Assembly: GCA_944326325.1 (NCBI GenBank)
Contig: CALVDQ010000022.1
Location: 1-39,603, forward strand
DNA: 39,603 nt
Reading direction: 5' to 3'
Source: an uncultured Bacteroidales bacterium
GTDB lineage: Bacteria > Bacteroidota > Bacteroidia > Bacteroidales > UBA932
A program made the translations under genes and the position numbers. Numbering within the stretch: position 1 is the stretch's first letter; each line of letters opens with the position of its first letter. Below, in pieces: positions 1 to 8,788 of this stretch. The notes below the pieces were generated by a model. That model searched no databases, was not told the origin of the DNA, and saw only the letters and a list, made by a program, of their open reading frames with translations.

Positions 1-41
1 AAAACCCCATAAATCATTAACTTTCAATCATATTTCCGTGA

Positions 42-76
42 TTTGCTCAGTATCTCACTTTTTTGTATTATCTTTG
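42..76 (+). promoter_or_regulatory. promoter of the DUF4199-GT2 pair
   Basis: TATCTTTG at 69-76 matches the Bacteroidota -7 motif TAnnTTTG. A TTTG at 42-45 could be the upstream element, but the 23-nt gap is longer than the usual 19-21. Transcription would begin near 81, about 20 nt before the ATG at 103. This placement argues against the longer frame starting at the TTG at 43. Confidence 0.5.
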
Positions 77-102
77 CTCCCCAAAGAAGACAACCCTTTG
101 TT

Positions 103-663
103 ATGGAAAATCCCGTTTCTTCCAGAATACTATGGAACAAGGCAGCCCAGAACGGACTTCTTCTGGGACTGTTCACCGCGGCCTGCAGGATAGTGTCCCA
201 GGCGATATCGGCTACGGAGACCGCTACGGCAGGGACGGCCGTCCTAAATGGAATCGTATGGCTCATACAGTTCGGAGGCTGCCTGTGGCTGATGAAATTC
301 TTCATGGAAAGACTTGCCGGAAGCTGCAAGGGAGTCACGAACAGAATCACGGCAAGATACGGACGGATGCTCGCACTGACATCGGGCCTTGTATTCTCGG
401 CCGCGATGTTCTTCGATGTCTCCTTCATTTCCCCGGAGACCGTCTCCAGGCAGATGGACCTCTACTACCAGATGTACGGGTCCATGCTGGACGAGAACAG
501 CCGGACAATGCTCCGGAAAATCGAAGACTATTATCCGCAGATAATGTTCTTCTCAACGCTCATCTACAGCTTCGTCTACGGGGTGGTGCTTTCGGCCATA
601 CTGTCCGTGTCCATTCCCCGCAAGGACCCGTTTTCATCATTCATGGACAGAAAAGGAGAATAA
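103..663 (+). CDS. DUF4199-family membrane protein
   Basis: A 186-residue integral membrane protein. Hydrophobic segments lie near residues 15-35, 43-62, 85-105 and 148-175, the four-helix pattern of the DUF4199 family, with a periplasmic or cytoplasmic loop between helices three and four. I chose ATG 103 because the -7 promoter motif ends at 76 and would lie inside the gene if the upstream TTG were used. The stop is followed after 3 nt by a GT2 glycosyltransferase, so the two are translated from one message. DUF4199 genes commonly sit beside such glycosyltransferases in Bacteroidota, which suggests a role at the membrane with that enzyme, but no activity is known. Family assignment rests on recalled pattern and context. 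Confidence 0.75.
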   Translation: MENPVSSRILWNKAAQNGLLLGLFTAACRIVSQAISATETATAGTAVLNGIVWLIQFGGCLWLMKFFMERLAGSCKGVTNRITARYGRMLALTSGLVFSAAMFFDVSFISPETVSRQMDLYYQMYGSMLDENSRTMLRKIEDYYPQIMFFSTLIYSFVYGVVLSAILSVSIPRKDPFSSFMDRKGE

Positions 664-666
664 GCG

Positions 667-1638
667 ATGGATAACAACCGGTACACCAAAGACCTGTCGA
701 TAGTGGTCTCTCTCTACAATGAAGCGGAGTCACTGGCCGAGCTTTCGGCCTGGATAAGAAAAGTCATGGACAAGGAAGGCTACGACTACGAGGTCATCAT
801 GGTCGATGACGGCAGCCGGGACGGTTCATGGGAGAAGATACTTGAACTGGCGGCAGCCGACAGCCACATAAGAGGAATTTCCTTCAGGAGGAACTACGGA
901 AAGTCAGCCGCCCTTTACTGCGGTTTCGAGGCTGCTTCCGGACGTGTGGTGGTGACGATGGACGCCGACCTCCAGGATTCTCCGGAAGAAATCCCGGAAA
1001 TGTACCGTATGATCGTGAAGGACGGCTATGACATCGTGTCGGGATGGAAGCAGCACAGGCAGGACAACAAACTGACCAAGAACCTGCCTTCCAAACTGTA
1101 CAACGCCGTGGCGAGGATGATCACGGGGCTCAGGCTGCACGATATGAACTGCGGGCTCAAGGCCTACCGGAACGAGGTGGTGAAAAGCATCGAAGTGTAC
1201 GGGGAGATGCACCGCTACATACCCTATCTCGCAAAAAACGCAGGTTTCGACAAGATCACGGAAAAGCCCGTGCATCACCAGAAAAGGAAATACGGAAAAA
1301 GCAAATTCGGCATGAACCGCTTCATCAACGGCTTTCTGGACCTGCTCTCGCTGTGGTTCCTGAGCACTTTCGGAAAGAAGCCGATGCATTTCTTCGGACT
1401 TACCGGGACGCTGACATTCCTTGCCGGAGGAATCATTGCAGTATGGCTCATTATATCGAAACTCGTGGCCCAGACCCACGGACTCAAGTTCCGCCAGGTC
1501 ACGGACCAGCCGCTGTTCTATCTGGCCCTGGTGGCACTTATTGTCGGGATCCAGCTTTTTCTCTCCGGCTTCATCGCCGAAATGATCTCCCGCAGCAGCC
1601 AGGACCGGAACAGATACAACATCAGGGAACGCTTCTAG
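667..1638 (+). CDS. GT2 glycosyltransferase, polyprenol-phosphate type
   Basis: A 323-residue family 2 glycosyltransferase of the dolichol/undecaprenyl-phosphate sugar synthase type. The N-terminal GT-A domain has SIVVSLYNE near residue 11, the nucleotide-binding VDDGSRDGS near 46, and the metal-binding DADLQD near 98. A KRKYGKSKFG stretch near 205 resembles the conserved RxxGxSK motif before the membrane part. Two transmembrane helices follow, near 240-265 and 282-305. Such enzymes move a sugar from a nucleotide donor to a lipid phosphate carrier at the inner face of the membrane, for later use in envelope glycans. Its partner is the DUF4199 gene 3 nt upstream. The sugar cannot be told from sequence. 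Confidence 0.9.
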   Translation: MDNNRYTKDLSIVVSLYNEAESLAELSAWIRKVMDKEGYDYEVIMVDDGSRDGSWEKILELAAADSHIRGISFRRNYGKSAALYCGFEAASGRVVVTMDADLQDSPEEIPEMYRMIVKDGYDIVSGWKQHRQDNKLTKNLPSKLYNAVARMITGLRLHDMNCGLKAYRNEVVKSIEVYGEMHRYIPYLAKNAGFDKITEKPVHHQKRKYGKSKFGMNRFINGFLDLLSLWFLSTFGKKPMHFFGLTGTLTFLAGGIIAVWLIISKLVAQTHGLKFRQVTDQPLFYLALVALIVGIQLFLSGFIAEMISRSSQDRNRYNIRERF

Positions 1639-1680
1639 GACGGCTGCCTGCAGGACAGGGACCGGACCCGTCGGCGGCCT

Positions 1681-3666
1681 TTACCTGCGCATCCGGGACA
1701 GAAACTCGTCTCCAAGCGCGGATTTGACGCGGATATGCTCCAGGACAGCCTGGACAAAGGTGTTGGAATCGAAAAAGCCTCCGCGTACCTCCTCGAAATC
1801 CCGGCTTTTCGTATCTTCGTCACCGTCAGCGCCGAAACCTGTCATGGCCGACAGGGAGAACTCCTTGCGGGCATCCTCATAGACCATCTCGTCGAGCGTC
1901 ACGACCGATTTCTTCCATTTCCCGACAATGGCGATGATGTCATCCACGGTCATGGTTTCCGGATCAAGGCCGTAATACTCCATGATCCTGTCGTATGCCC
2001 ATGTCCATTCGTAGGTATAGTATTCCGAATGCATGGCGACCAGGCGGGAGTTCATCTCCGACACATCCGTCAGAAGACCGTTCTCGATGTCTGACATCAA
2101 AGCCTCCACTTCGGACTTGGGAGCGATCAGACCGGCGATGTCCACCCATTGACCCCGGCCGACCGGAGTGTCGGGACGCATACGTTCGCGGATTGCCTCT
2201 ATATTGCCGTCAGGCACCGTTTCAAGCCTTTTAATCAGCGAATTGCCGAGAAACTTGTTGATCGCGAGATCATAGAAGACAAGTCCCTTGCGGAGCGAGG
2301 TGTTCTTTATCTTCGCACTCTGGTAGGAATAGGTCTCAGATGTCTCTCCCGAGACCTTCATCAGGTCGAGGAGGATACGGCGACCGTTCAGCATCTTCTG
2401 TATCGTATACGGGCTCAGCAGATTGTAATTTATGCAGTCCAATCTGTCCGGGTCGGTGCGCTTGTCCCGTTTCGGCCATTTCTGGGCATCCCTTATTGTA
2501 CCCACGCTGCGCAGATTCACGCCAGGGAAGATGTATGATGTATTCTGCTGCTCGATAAGGTAGGAGAACGGCAGATCCGAAGTGTCCTGGTGCGAGACGT
2601 GCCGTCCCATTACGAGGGAAAAAGCCCCGACCTTGGCCGGCCACAGCAGGTAGGAATCCGAAGCGGTCTTGGCCCCTCTTTCCATAATTCCCTGATGGAT
2701 AGGTCCCAGTTTGTACATGTGGTTGCTCTGGTTGGAACCGGAGCCGGCGTTCATGAAGGAAAACATGCCGGCGATGAGCAGGGTCGACTTGTGGTGAGTG
2801 ACAGTGAAGGGTCCCGCGAAGATGGCGCAAGCCTCGCCGTTTTCCCCGTGACAATTGCTGAAAAACAGGGAATCGGAAGCTGAATACGTGTGGCCGATAT
2901 GGCAGGACTGGCCTATGAAGCAGCGGGATATGGTGGAACGGTCCTCCACGGAAGCACCGCTGCAGATAATGAAGTCATCCCCGATGACCCCGACTCCGAC
3001 ATGGACGGGAGCGTGGCGGTTGCTGTTGATGCTGCCGTTCTTCAGGCGGGATGTCCCCTCTATCTTGCAGTATTCCCCGATATTCACGTTCTTGATATAG
3101 CCCGCATCCACTATCGTGACGTGGGAGGCTATCCTTCCTGTGTCCGATTTCACGGATTCCACATACCTTCCTATCATTTTCCTCATGGCCGAAACCAGTC
3201 CCGGACGATGCCGGTACAGCGCCATTATGTAGGCCTGGTGGGCAGACAGGCGGTCGTGTATCATGACCTCGCGGCCGCCGGTCTCGTTGAGCACCGAAAC
3301 TTCCACACCGTTGCCGAAACTGCTGGGGCCGTCGGTAAGAATGATGTCCACATTCTCGATGAAGGTCCCCTGCCCGATTTCGTAGTTCGCGATGTAGTTC
3401 TTCACATTCTCTATGCAGCAGTCGTCCCCGACGGTAACGTTATGCAGGGTCGTATGGTAAAGGCCGGAATGCTTTCTGATGCCTCCCGCCATCTCGAATA
3501 CCTTGCCGAACTTTCCGAGTCTGACCCTGCCGGAAAATCTGGTATGGCATATATGCTCAGTTGAAAAACCGTCAGTCACTTCCACCTGACGCCAGTCCTC
3601 CGCCGTACACATCTGGGACTGGAGACGGGATATCTCGTCTTCTGTAAGTCTTCTGTATTCAGTCAT
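1681..3666 (-). CDS. DUF4954 protein, left-handed beta-helix acyltransferase-like
   Basis: A 661-residue protein matching my recollection of the DUF4954 family. The first ~350 residues carry hexapeptide-type repeats with recurring I-G and V-x-N-V steps (for example IENVKN, GQGTFIENVDI, YIKNVNIGEY, VGVGVIGDDFIICSGA), the sign of a left-handed parallel beta-helix as in sugar or lipid A acyltransferases. The C-terminal 250 residues are helical and have no motif I recognise. There is no signal peptide, so it should be cytoplasmic. The start overlaps the end of recX by 8 nt, and it is the last gene of the rlmN operon. It converges with the GT2 gene, 42 nt away. The substrate is unknown; the acyl or nucleotidyl transferase role is an inference from the fold. 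Confidence 0.8.
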   Translation of the reverse strand: MTEYRRLTEDEISRLQSQMCTAEDWRQVEVTDGFSTEHICHTRFSGRVRLGKFGKVFEMAGGIRKHSGLYHTTLHNVTVGDDCCIENVKNYIANYEIGQGTFIENVDIILTDGPSSFGNGVEVSVLNETGGREVMIHDRLSAHQAYIMALYRHRPGLVSAMRKMIGRYVESVKSDTGRIASHVTIVDAGYIKNVNIGEYCKIEGTSRLKNGSINSNRHAPVHVGVGVIGDDFIICSGASVEDRSTISRCFIGQSCHIGHTYSASDSLFFSNCHGENGEACAIFAGPFTVTHHKSTLLIAGMFSFMNAGSGSNQSNHMYKLGPIHQGIMERGAKTASDSYLLWPAKVGAFSLVMGRHVSHQDTSDLPFSYLIEQQNTSYIFPGVNLRSVGTIRDAQKWPKRDKRTDPDRLDCINYNLLSPYTIQKMLNGRRILLDLMKVSGETSETYSYQSAKIKNTSLRKGLVFYDLAINKFLGNSLIKRLETVPDGNIEAIRERMRPDTPVGRGQWVDIAGLIAPKSEVEALMSDIENGLLTDVSEMNSRLVAMHSEYYTYEWTWAYDRIMEYYGLDPETMTVDDIIAIVGKWKKSVVTLDEMVYEDARKEFSLSAMTGFGADGDEDTKSRDFEEVRGGFFDSNTFVQAVLEHIRVKSALGDEFLSRMRR

Positions 3667-4123
3667 ACTGTCGTAAAATATTATCTACAAGGTCCCTGAC
3701 CTCGTCATATTCATACCCCCTGCCCAAAGCGAACCTCAGCAGCTTGAATTTGCGGTAAGGATCTCCGTTCAACGCAACAGCCTTGGTTTCCAGAGCCTTG
3801 ACCAGCTTTTCCATTCCCGGATTACCTCCGATTCCGTCCAACGCGGCAGCAATATCTTCCCTGACAATGCCTTTGGCGGCGAGACTGTGCCTTATCTTCA
3901 CCTTTCCCCAACCGGAAATCAAGGATTTGTCTCTGGCAAACGCCGCGGCATAACGGGCGTCGTCTATGTATTTGTCTGCTTTAAGGGAACGGACTATTCC
4001 GTCCACACTGTCCGGGGACAACTGTTCCCGGGACAGTTTCTTTCTTATGTCCGTCTCGCAATATTCCCGTTTCGCGCACTGCGCCCTCATCTTTTCCAGG
4101 GCCTCTTTCTCCTGTTCTTCCAT
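3659..4123 (-). CDS. recX: RecX regulatory protein
   Basis: A 154-residue all-helical protein with the three-helix repeats of RecX. ALEKMRAQCAKREYCETDIRKKL is the usual opening, followed by a hallmark IDDARYAAAFARDK near residue 54 and GWGKVKIRHSLAAKGI near 71. RecX binds RecA filaments and limits their growth. Here it is not next to recA on the same strand but lies third in the operon that diverges from recA, so the two are separated by rlmN and a patatin gene. The preceding stop is 18 nt upstream, and the gene overlaps DUF4954 by 8 nt. Length is normal for the family. Confidence 0.9.
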   Translation of the reverse strand: MEEQEKEALEKMRAQCAKREYCETDIRKKLSREQLSPDSVDGIVRSLKADKYIDDARYAAAFARDKSLISGWGKVKIRHSLAAKGIVREDIAAALDGIGGNPGMEKLVKALETKAVALNGDPYRKFKLLRFALGRGYEYDEVRDLVDNILRQYD

Positions 4124-4141
4124 AAATTTAAAATATCATTG

Positions 4142-6601
4142 TCAGAAATAATACCCGATATTTATATAGAAACCGGGCATCTTCGTCAGGCTCGACCAGT
4201 GCACATTGGCAGATACGGGGCCGAAAACGGCGTCGAATGAATACTCCACGCCCGCACCGAAATACCCGAGGCCTTTCGTGTAGGCAGAGAAGTCGTCGCA
4301 GTCTCTCGCATAGTTGAGTATGCCGGTGACATAATGGTTTCTGGCAACCCGGAAGCGGAAGTCGGTCCTGAAGACAGTCAGGATATTGCGCATCACGGAG
4401 ATGTCGTTGATGCCGATGAACGGCAGCTGCTGGTCCACATAGCGTCCCGGGATGGTCCCGCCCATAGCGTTTATATATGGCAGCGGGACATCGTTCCCGA
4501 AAAGGAAGCGGAAACCGGCCGACGGGATGAACGAGAATACATCACCTCCAGGCACGACCACCTTTGCATCCCCCTGCAGAGCATGGAAATTGTTGAATCT
4601 GTGCGGGAATCCTGCGAAAGTCCAGCCGTAGTACAGCCCGGCGGAGTAACCTTCCGAAGGAAAATACCCGTCATCGAACGAGTCGGTCCGCGCCTTCAGG
4701 AAAAGCGACAGATAATCGTTGTCGAGCTGGTTCAGGTCGTAGTCTCCGGGGATGATTCCGGAAGAAAGTATGGAGCGGACGTTGAAATAGTCGTTCCTTA
4801 TCCCTACGTTCAGGTCGAACATCGACCACTTCAGATTGGAGAGGTAGAACTCTTCCCTGACATTGAGGTAGCTGAGGTTGAATTTTGCGGCGGCAAGATC
4901 GAGGAAGCTCAGGAAGCTCATGTCAGTCCAGCGCACCGAGGCTGTGGCGTTCAGGGTCGGAGTCCGCGGGGCGTCGTATGAATAATGGAACTGGAAATAC
5001 GGGTTTACGCTTATCTTTCCCGTAAAATCGAATCTCGACCCCTGGAGTCTGTGGGCATTCAGCCCTATATTCACCAGCAGGGACACCAGTTCCTCGGAAT
5101 CGAGCCTTACCCCGAGGCCGAACTGGTGGACAGGTCCCGGCTTGCAGTTGATCACCAGATTGAACGGCTCGCCGGTCCCTTCCATTTCGTAGGTCACATA
5201 ATCGAAGCACTGTGTACCGAAGATGTCCGCGACGATATGTTCCACATCCTGCCGGCTTACCATGTCTCCCGGAACGAGGTCGATCTTCTTCATCAGGACG
5301 GCCTTCTCCTTTTCACTGACTCCCCTGATATCCACTCCGGAAATAGCCACGGGCCTGACATTGATGTCTATCGCCTTCCGGTTGTGCAGTACCAGCGTAT
5401 CAGGACCGACCCTGGCCTTGATGGAAAGCAGCCGGGCCTCGTTCTTATAGGCTGCCACATAACCCTCATGGATGATCTTGCCGATGCTTTCCTTGTCGAA
5501 ACTCATCATGTCGTATTCCGGAAGATGCGGATGTATGTTAATGTCCGACAATGTCTTGTTGTAGTCATATACCGAGCGGCCGAGCATGTCTATCCCCTGG
5601 CTTATGATGTCCCCGATATTGTTGATCTCGTCATACTGCCTGTAGTCGGAAGATACTTCGACACCGATCACGATGTCGGCCCCGAGTTCACGTGCGAGCC
5701 CGGTCGGGAAATTGTCCCTCATCCCGCCGTCCACCAACACCATGCCGTCCACCTTCACCGGGGCGAAAACTCCGGGTATGGACATGGTGGAACGCATCGC
5801 CGTCGAGAAACTGCCGCTGTACCAGTATTTTGCCGTACCGCTCACGAGCTCTGTCGCCGCGCAGAAAAACGGGATCGGCAGATCTGTGAAACTGAGGCTG
5901 TCCTGATAGCCTACAGACAGGCCGTTGATAAGGTTATGGACATTCTGTCCGAAGATATATCCAGCCGGAAGGCTTCCCAGAATATTGTTTTTCAGAAGAT
6001 TACGTGATTTTCGGGAATCCGCGCCCAATTGGATGAGCTCCTCGTGCCTCTTCGTATCGACATATTTCATCTCGTCCTCAAGGCGTGACTTGTAGTATTC
6101 CGTATCATAAAAGAAAGGTATCGACAGCAGGTACTTCTCCTTGTATTTCGACTCCGAGTAGGAAATATATTCCCTCGGTATGGCATCGCTCATGACGGCC
6201 GCCCAGTCGACAGTCCTGATTATGGAGTCGATCTGTCCGGCGGAGTAGCCGAGGGCGTAGATACCGCCTATGAGGCCGCCCATGCTGGTGCCGAGGACCA
6301 TGTCGACAGGCATCCCTATGGATTCGAGATACTTCATGACCCCGATATGCGCCGCGCCCTTCGCCCCTCCGCCGCTCAGGACAAGCGCGACAGTAGGCCT
6401 TGTCTTCCGTATTCCGGCCATCCTGGCGCGGATCCGCCCGATAGTGACGGAATCATCGGCGGAAAGACGGTAGGAAGGAGGCGTCAATGTCCCGGTCCGC
6501 GGAGCGTCCGGATCCCCGGAAGCGGCCGCAGAAGTCTCCGCCGCGGACGATGACAATGCCGCTGCCAGGAATATCGCTGCTATGAAAGATAAAGTCTTCA
6601 T
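4142..6601 (-). CDS. patatin-like phospholipase with POTRA and outer-membrane barrel
   Basis: An 819-residue secreted protein. I start it at ATG 6601, which gives a clean signal peptide (MKTLSFIAAIFLAAALSSS) 4 nt after the rlmN stop; the longer frame only adds rlmN-overlapping sequence. The patatin domain has the oxyanion loop GGGAKG, the nucleophile elbow GTSMGG and the catalytic DGGMRDNFP, the full Ser-Asp dyad. After about residue 410 comes a POTRA-like segment (VDIRGVSEKEKAV) and then a long barrel with alternating aromatic strands, ending in a terminal Phe as outer-membrane proteins do. This is the layout of type Vd autotransporters such as PlpD of Pseudomonas, so it probably hydrolyses phospholipids at or outside the outer membrane. 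Whether the enzyme domain is displayed or stays periplasmic is not shown. Confidence 0.9.
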   Translation of the reverse strand: MKTLSFIAAIFLAAALSSSAAETSAAASGDPDAPRTGTLTPPSYRLSADDSVTIGRIRARMAGIRKTRPTVALVLSGGGAKGAAHIGVMKYLESIGMPVDMVLGTSMGGLIGGIYALGYSAGQIDSIIRTVDWAAVMSDAIPREYISYSESKYKEKYLLSIPFFYDTEYYKSRLEDEMKYVDTKRHEELIQLGADSRKSRNLLKNNILGSLPAGYIFGQNVHNLINGLSVGYQDSLSFTDLPIPFFCAATELVSGTAKYWYSGSFSTAMRSTMSIPGVFAPVKVDGMVLVDGGMRDNFPTGLARELGADIVIGVEVSSDYRQYDEINNIGDIISQGIDMLGRSVYDYNKTLSDINIHPHLPEYDMMSFDKESIGKIIHEGYVAAYKNEARLLSIKARVGPDTLVLHNRKAIDINVRPVAISGVDIRGVSEKEKAVLMKKIDLVPGDMVSRQDVEHIVADIFGTQCFDYVTYEMEGTGEPFNLVINCKPGPVHQFGLGVRLDSEELVSLLVNIGLNAHRLQGSRFDFTGKISVNPYFQFHYSYDAPRTPTLNATASVRWTDMSFLSFLDLAAAKFNLSYLNVREEFYLSNLKWSMFDLNVGIRNDYFNVRSILSSGIIPGDYDLNQLDNDYLSLFLKARTDSFDDGYFPSEGYSAGLYYGWTFAGFPHRFNNFHALQGDAKVVVPGGDVFSFIPSAGFRFLFGNDVPLPYINAMGGTIPGRYVDQQLPFIGINDISVMRNILTVFRTDFRFRVARNHYVTGILNYARDCDDFSAYTKGLGYFGAGVEYSFDAVFGPVSANVHWSSLTKMPGFYINIGYYF

Positions 6602-6605
6602 GATA

Positions 6606-7649
6606 TCAGATGACGGACTTTCCGGCGAGCATCCCGCAGGCGGCAAGTATGTCTTCTCCCCGGGAGGCACGTATGGTGGCCACGATTCCGGCAGAGTTCA
6701 GTCTCTCCTGGAAACGCCGCATCACCGCATCGGGAGAACACCCGTACGGGAAATCCGGAATCCTGTGGAAACGGATGAGGTTCACCCTGCATTCCAGCCC
6801 TTTCAGGAGACGGGCGAGGGCATCCGCATGGCGTATGGAATCGTTGAACCCGGAAAACATGGTATACTCGAAACTCACCCTGCGCTGTCCGGAAAAGTCG
6901 TATTGCCTTATCAGGTCCAGGACATCGGTGATATGGAAAGCCTTCTCGACCGGCATTATGGAAAGCCGCTCCTCTGGGAAAGGATCGTGGAGACTTACGG
7001 CAAGGTGGCACCGGCTCTCGTCAAGGAACCTTTTCAGGAACGGCATCACGCCGATAGTGGAGACAGTGATACGCTTCGGGCTCCATGCAAAGCCCCAGTC
7101 TGAAGTGAGGACCGCTATGGCTCGCATGACCTCGGCATAATTGTCCAGAGGTTCCCCCATACCCATGAACACAGCATTGGTCAGGCTGTCGGACTCGTCT
7201 ATCGCAATGAACTGGGAAAGTATGTCGGCAGCGGAAAGATGTCCGTGGAAACCCTGCCGTCCGGTCATGCAGAACCTGCACCCCATCCTGCATCCTGACT
7301 GGGAGGATACGCAGACGGTGGCGCGGTCGCCGTCCGGTATCATCACGGCCTCCACAGCCCTGGAGGAGGCGGCCGGAGAGGCGGAGTCTGCCGCAGGCGG
7401 GATGAAAAGATATTTCCTGGTCCCGTCCGAAGATGTGACGGCTCCGGAATATCCGGTAACCCCCACCTCGTATTTTTCGGACAGGCGTTCCCTGCCGGCC
7501 TTGGATATGTCGGTCATCAGGTCTATGGAACGGACCTTTCGCACATACATCCAGCGGGCTATCTGCTTAGCCGTGAATGCAGGAAGTCCTTCGGTCGCCA
7601 CTATTTCCCTGAGTTCATCGGGGGTCTTCCCGAGCAGTCTTGTCTTCAT
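6606..7649 (-). CDS. rlmN: 23S rRNA/tRNA adenine-C2 methyltransferase RlmN
   Basis: A 347-residue radical-SAM enzyme that methylates C2 of adenine 2503 in 23S rRNA and adenine 37 in some tRNAs. The iron-sulfur motif reads CRMGCRFC near residue 120 (CxxxCxxC). The methyl-carrying cysteine is in ACGML near the C terminus, and the partner cysteine is in VCVSSQ. FMGMGEPLDNY and STIGVMP are family hallmarks. The N terminus has the helical RNA-binding part (AFTAKQIARWMYVRKV). It is first in the operon with the patatin, recX and DUF4954 genes and diverges from recA. Confidence 0.95.
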   Translation of the reverse strand: MKTRLLGKTPDELREIVATEGLPAFTAKQIARWMYVRKVRSIDLMTDISKAGRERLSEKYEVGVTGYSGAVTSSDGTRKYLFIPPAADSASPAASSRAVEAVMIPDGDRATVCVSSQSGCRMGCRFCMTGRQGFHGHLSAADILSQFIAIDESDSLTNAVFMGMGEPLDNYAEVMRAIAVLTSDWGFAWSPKRITVSTIGVMPFLKRFLDESRCHLAVSLHDPFPEERLSIMPVEKAFHITDVLDLIRQYDFSGQRRVSFEYTMFSGFNDSIRHADALARLLKGLECRVNLIRFHRIPDFPYGCSPDAVMRRFQERLNSAGIVATIRASRGEDILAACGMLAGKSVI

Positions 7650-7672
7650 AAGCGTACCATTATACTGACCTG

Positions 7673-7680
7673 CAAATTTA
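7673..7680 (-). promoter_or_regulatory. -7 element of the rlmN operon
   Basis: On the minus strand 7680-7673 reads TAAATTTG, a full match to TAnnTTTG, 23 nt before the rlmN start codon. I see no TTG at the right distance upstream. It lies within the 108-nt divergent region shared with recA, whose promoter is 7705-7734. Confidence 0.5.
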
Positions 7681-7704
7681 TAAACTTTTTCTTATGAAAT
7701 CCAC

Positions 7705-7734
7705 TTGCTTTGCAGGTGCTTTTAATTATCTTTG
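7705..7734 (+). promoter_or_regulatory. recA promoter, near-perfect Bacteroidota consensus
   Basis: TTG at 7705-7707, 19 nt, then TATCTTTG at 7727-7734: the textbook sigma-ABfr arrangement. Transcription should begin near 7738-7741, leaving a leader of about 17-20 nt. I see no LexA-type palindrome in the region. Confidence 0.8.
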
Positions 7735-7757
7735 CAGGTTACTAAATTCACACATTT

Positions 7758-8786
7758 ATGGCTAAAGAAGTAGAAAAGGAAAATGCCGACGTGAACGCCG
7801 CCAAGCTGAAAGCTCTGCAGGCCACGCTCGACAAGATTGAGAAAGATTTCGGGAAAGGGACAATTATGACGTTGGGGGATCAGCCTAAATGGGAAGTTTC
7901 CGTGATTCCGAGCGGCTCCATCGCGCTTGACCACGCACTGGGAATCGGCGGGTATCCGAGAGGCCGCGTCATAGAAATTTTCGGGCCGGAATCCAGCGGC
8001 AAGACGACACTTGCCATCCATGCCATAGCACAGGCTCAGAAGCAGGGCGGAATAGCCGCCATCATCGATGCCGAGCACGCATTCGACAGGACATACGCCA
8101 AGAATCTCGGCGTCAACCTCGAGACTCTCCTCATTTCACAGCCTGACAACGGGGAACAGGCCCTTGAAATCGCGGACAACCTGATCCGTTCCGGTGCTAT
8201 CGACATCATCGTCATAGACTCGGTGGCTGCACTGACACCCAAGGCCGAGATCGAAGGCGAGATGGGAGACTCCAAGATGGGGCTCCAGGCCAGGCTCATG
8301 AGCCAGGCCCTGAGAAAACTCACCGCCAACATAAGCAAGACCAACACCTGCTGCATCTTCATCAACCAGCTCAGGGACAAGATCGGTGTGATGTTCGGGA
8401 ATCCCGAGACCACCACAGGCGGAAACGCGCTCAAGTTCTATGCATCCGTCCGCGTGGATGTCAGGAGGACTACCCAGATCAAGGACGGGGAGGAAGCGCT
8501 CGGCAACAGGACAAGGGTGAAAATCGTAAAGAACAAGATGGCCCCTCCTTTCAAGAAGGCCGAATTCGACATTGTCTTCGGGGAAGGCATCTCACACATA
8601 GGGGAAATCATAGACCTCGGGGTGGAATTCAACATCATCAGGAAAAGCGGTTCATGGTTCAGCTATAACGACACCAAGCTCGCCCAGGGGCGGGAAGCCG
8701 TGAAACAGCTCCTGACCGACAATGTGGAGCTGTGCGATGAAATCGAGGCCAAGATAAGGGAAGCCATGGCTAATATGAAAGACTGA
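7758..8786 (+). CDS. recA: recombinase RecA
   Basis: A 342-residue RecA, normal length. Walker A is GPESSGKTT near residue 75, and Walker B is [10 protein letters not shown] near 153. The L2 region is present ([21 protein letters not shown]), and [16 protein letters not shown] is the usual L1 neighbourhood. It polymerises on single-stranded DNA, catalyses strand exchange and activates the LexA-type response where present. ATG 7758 lies just after a perfect promoter. It is the first gene of recA-trpS-aldehyde dehydrogenase. Its modulator recX is in the operon transcribed away from it. Confidence 0.99.
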   Translation: MAKEVEKENADVNAAKLKALQATLDKIEKDFGKGTIMTLGDQPKWEVSVIPSGSIALDHALGIGGYPRGRVIEIFGPESSGKTTLAIHAIAQAQKQGGIAAIIDAEHAFDRTYAKNLGVNLETLLISQPDNGEQALEIADNLIRSGAIDIIVIDSVAALTPKAEIEGEMGDSKMGLQARLMSQALRKLTANISKTNTCCIFINQLRDKIGVMFGNPETTTGGNALKFYASVRVDVRRTTQIKDGEEALGNRTRVKIVKNKMAPPFKKAEFDIVFGEGISHIGEIIDLGVEFNIIRKSGSWFSYNDTKLAQGREAVKQLLTDNVELCDEIEAKIREAMANMKD

Positions 8787-8788
8787 TT

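Noticed and set aside
4985..6007. A 340-codon plus-strand frame
   Set aside because: Antisense to the patatin gene; no recognisable domain.
7650..7757. SOS box between recA and rlmN
   Set aside because: I found no convincing palindrome of LexA type; the region is explained by two promoters.
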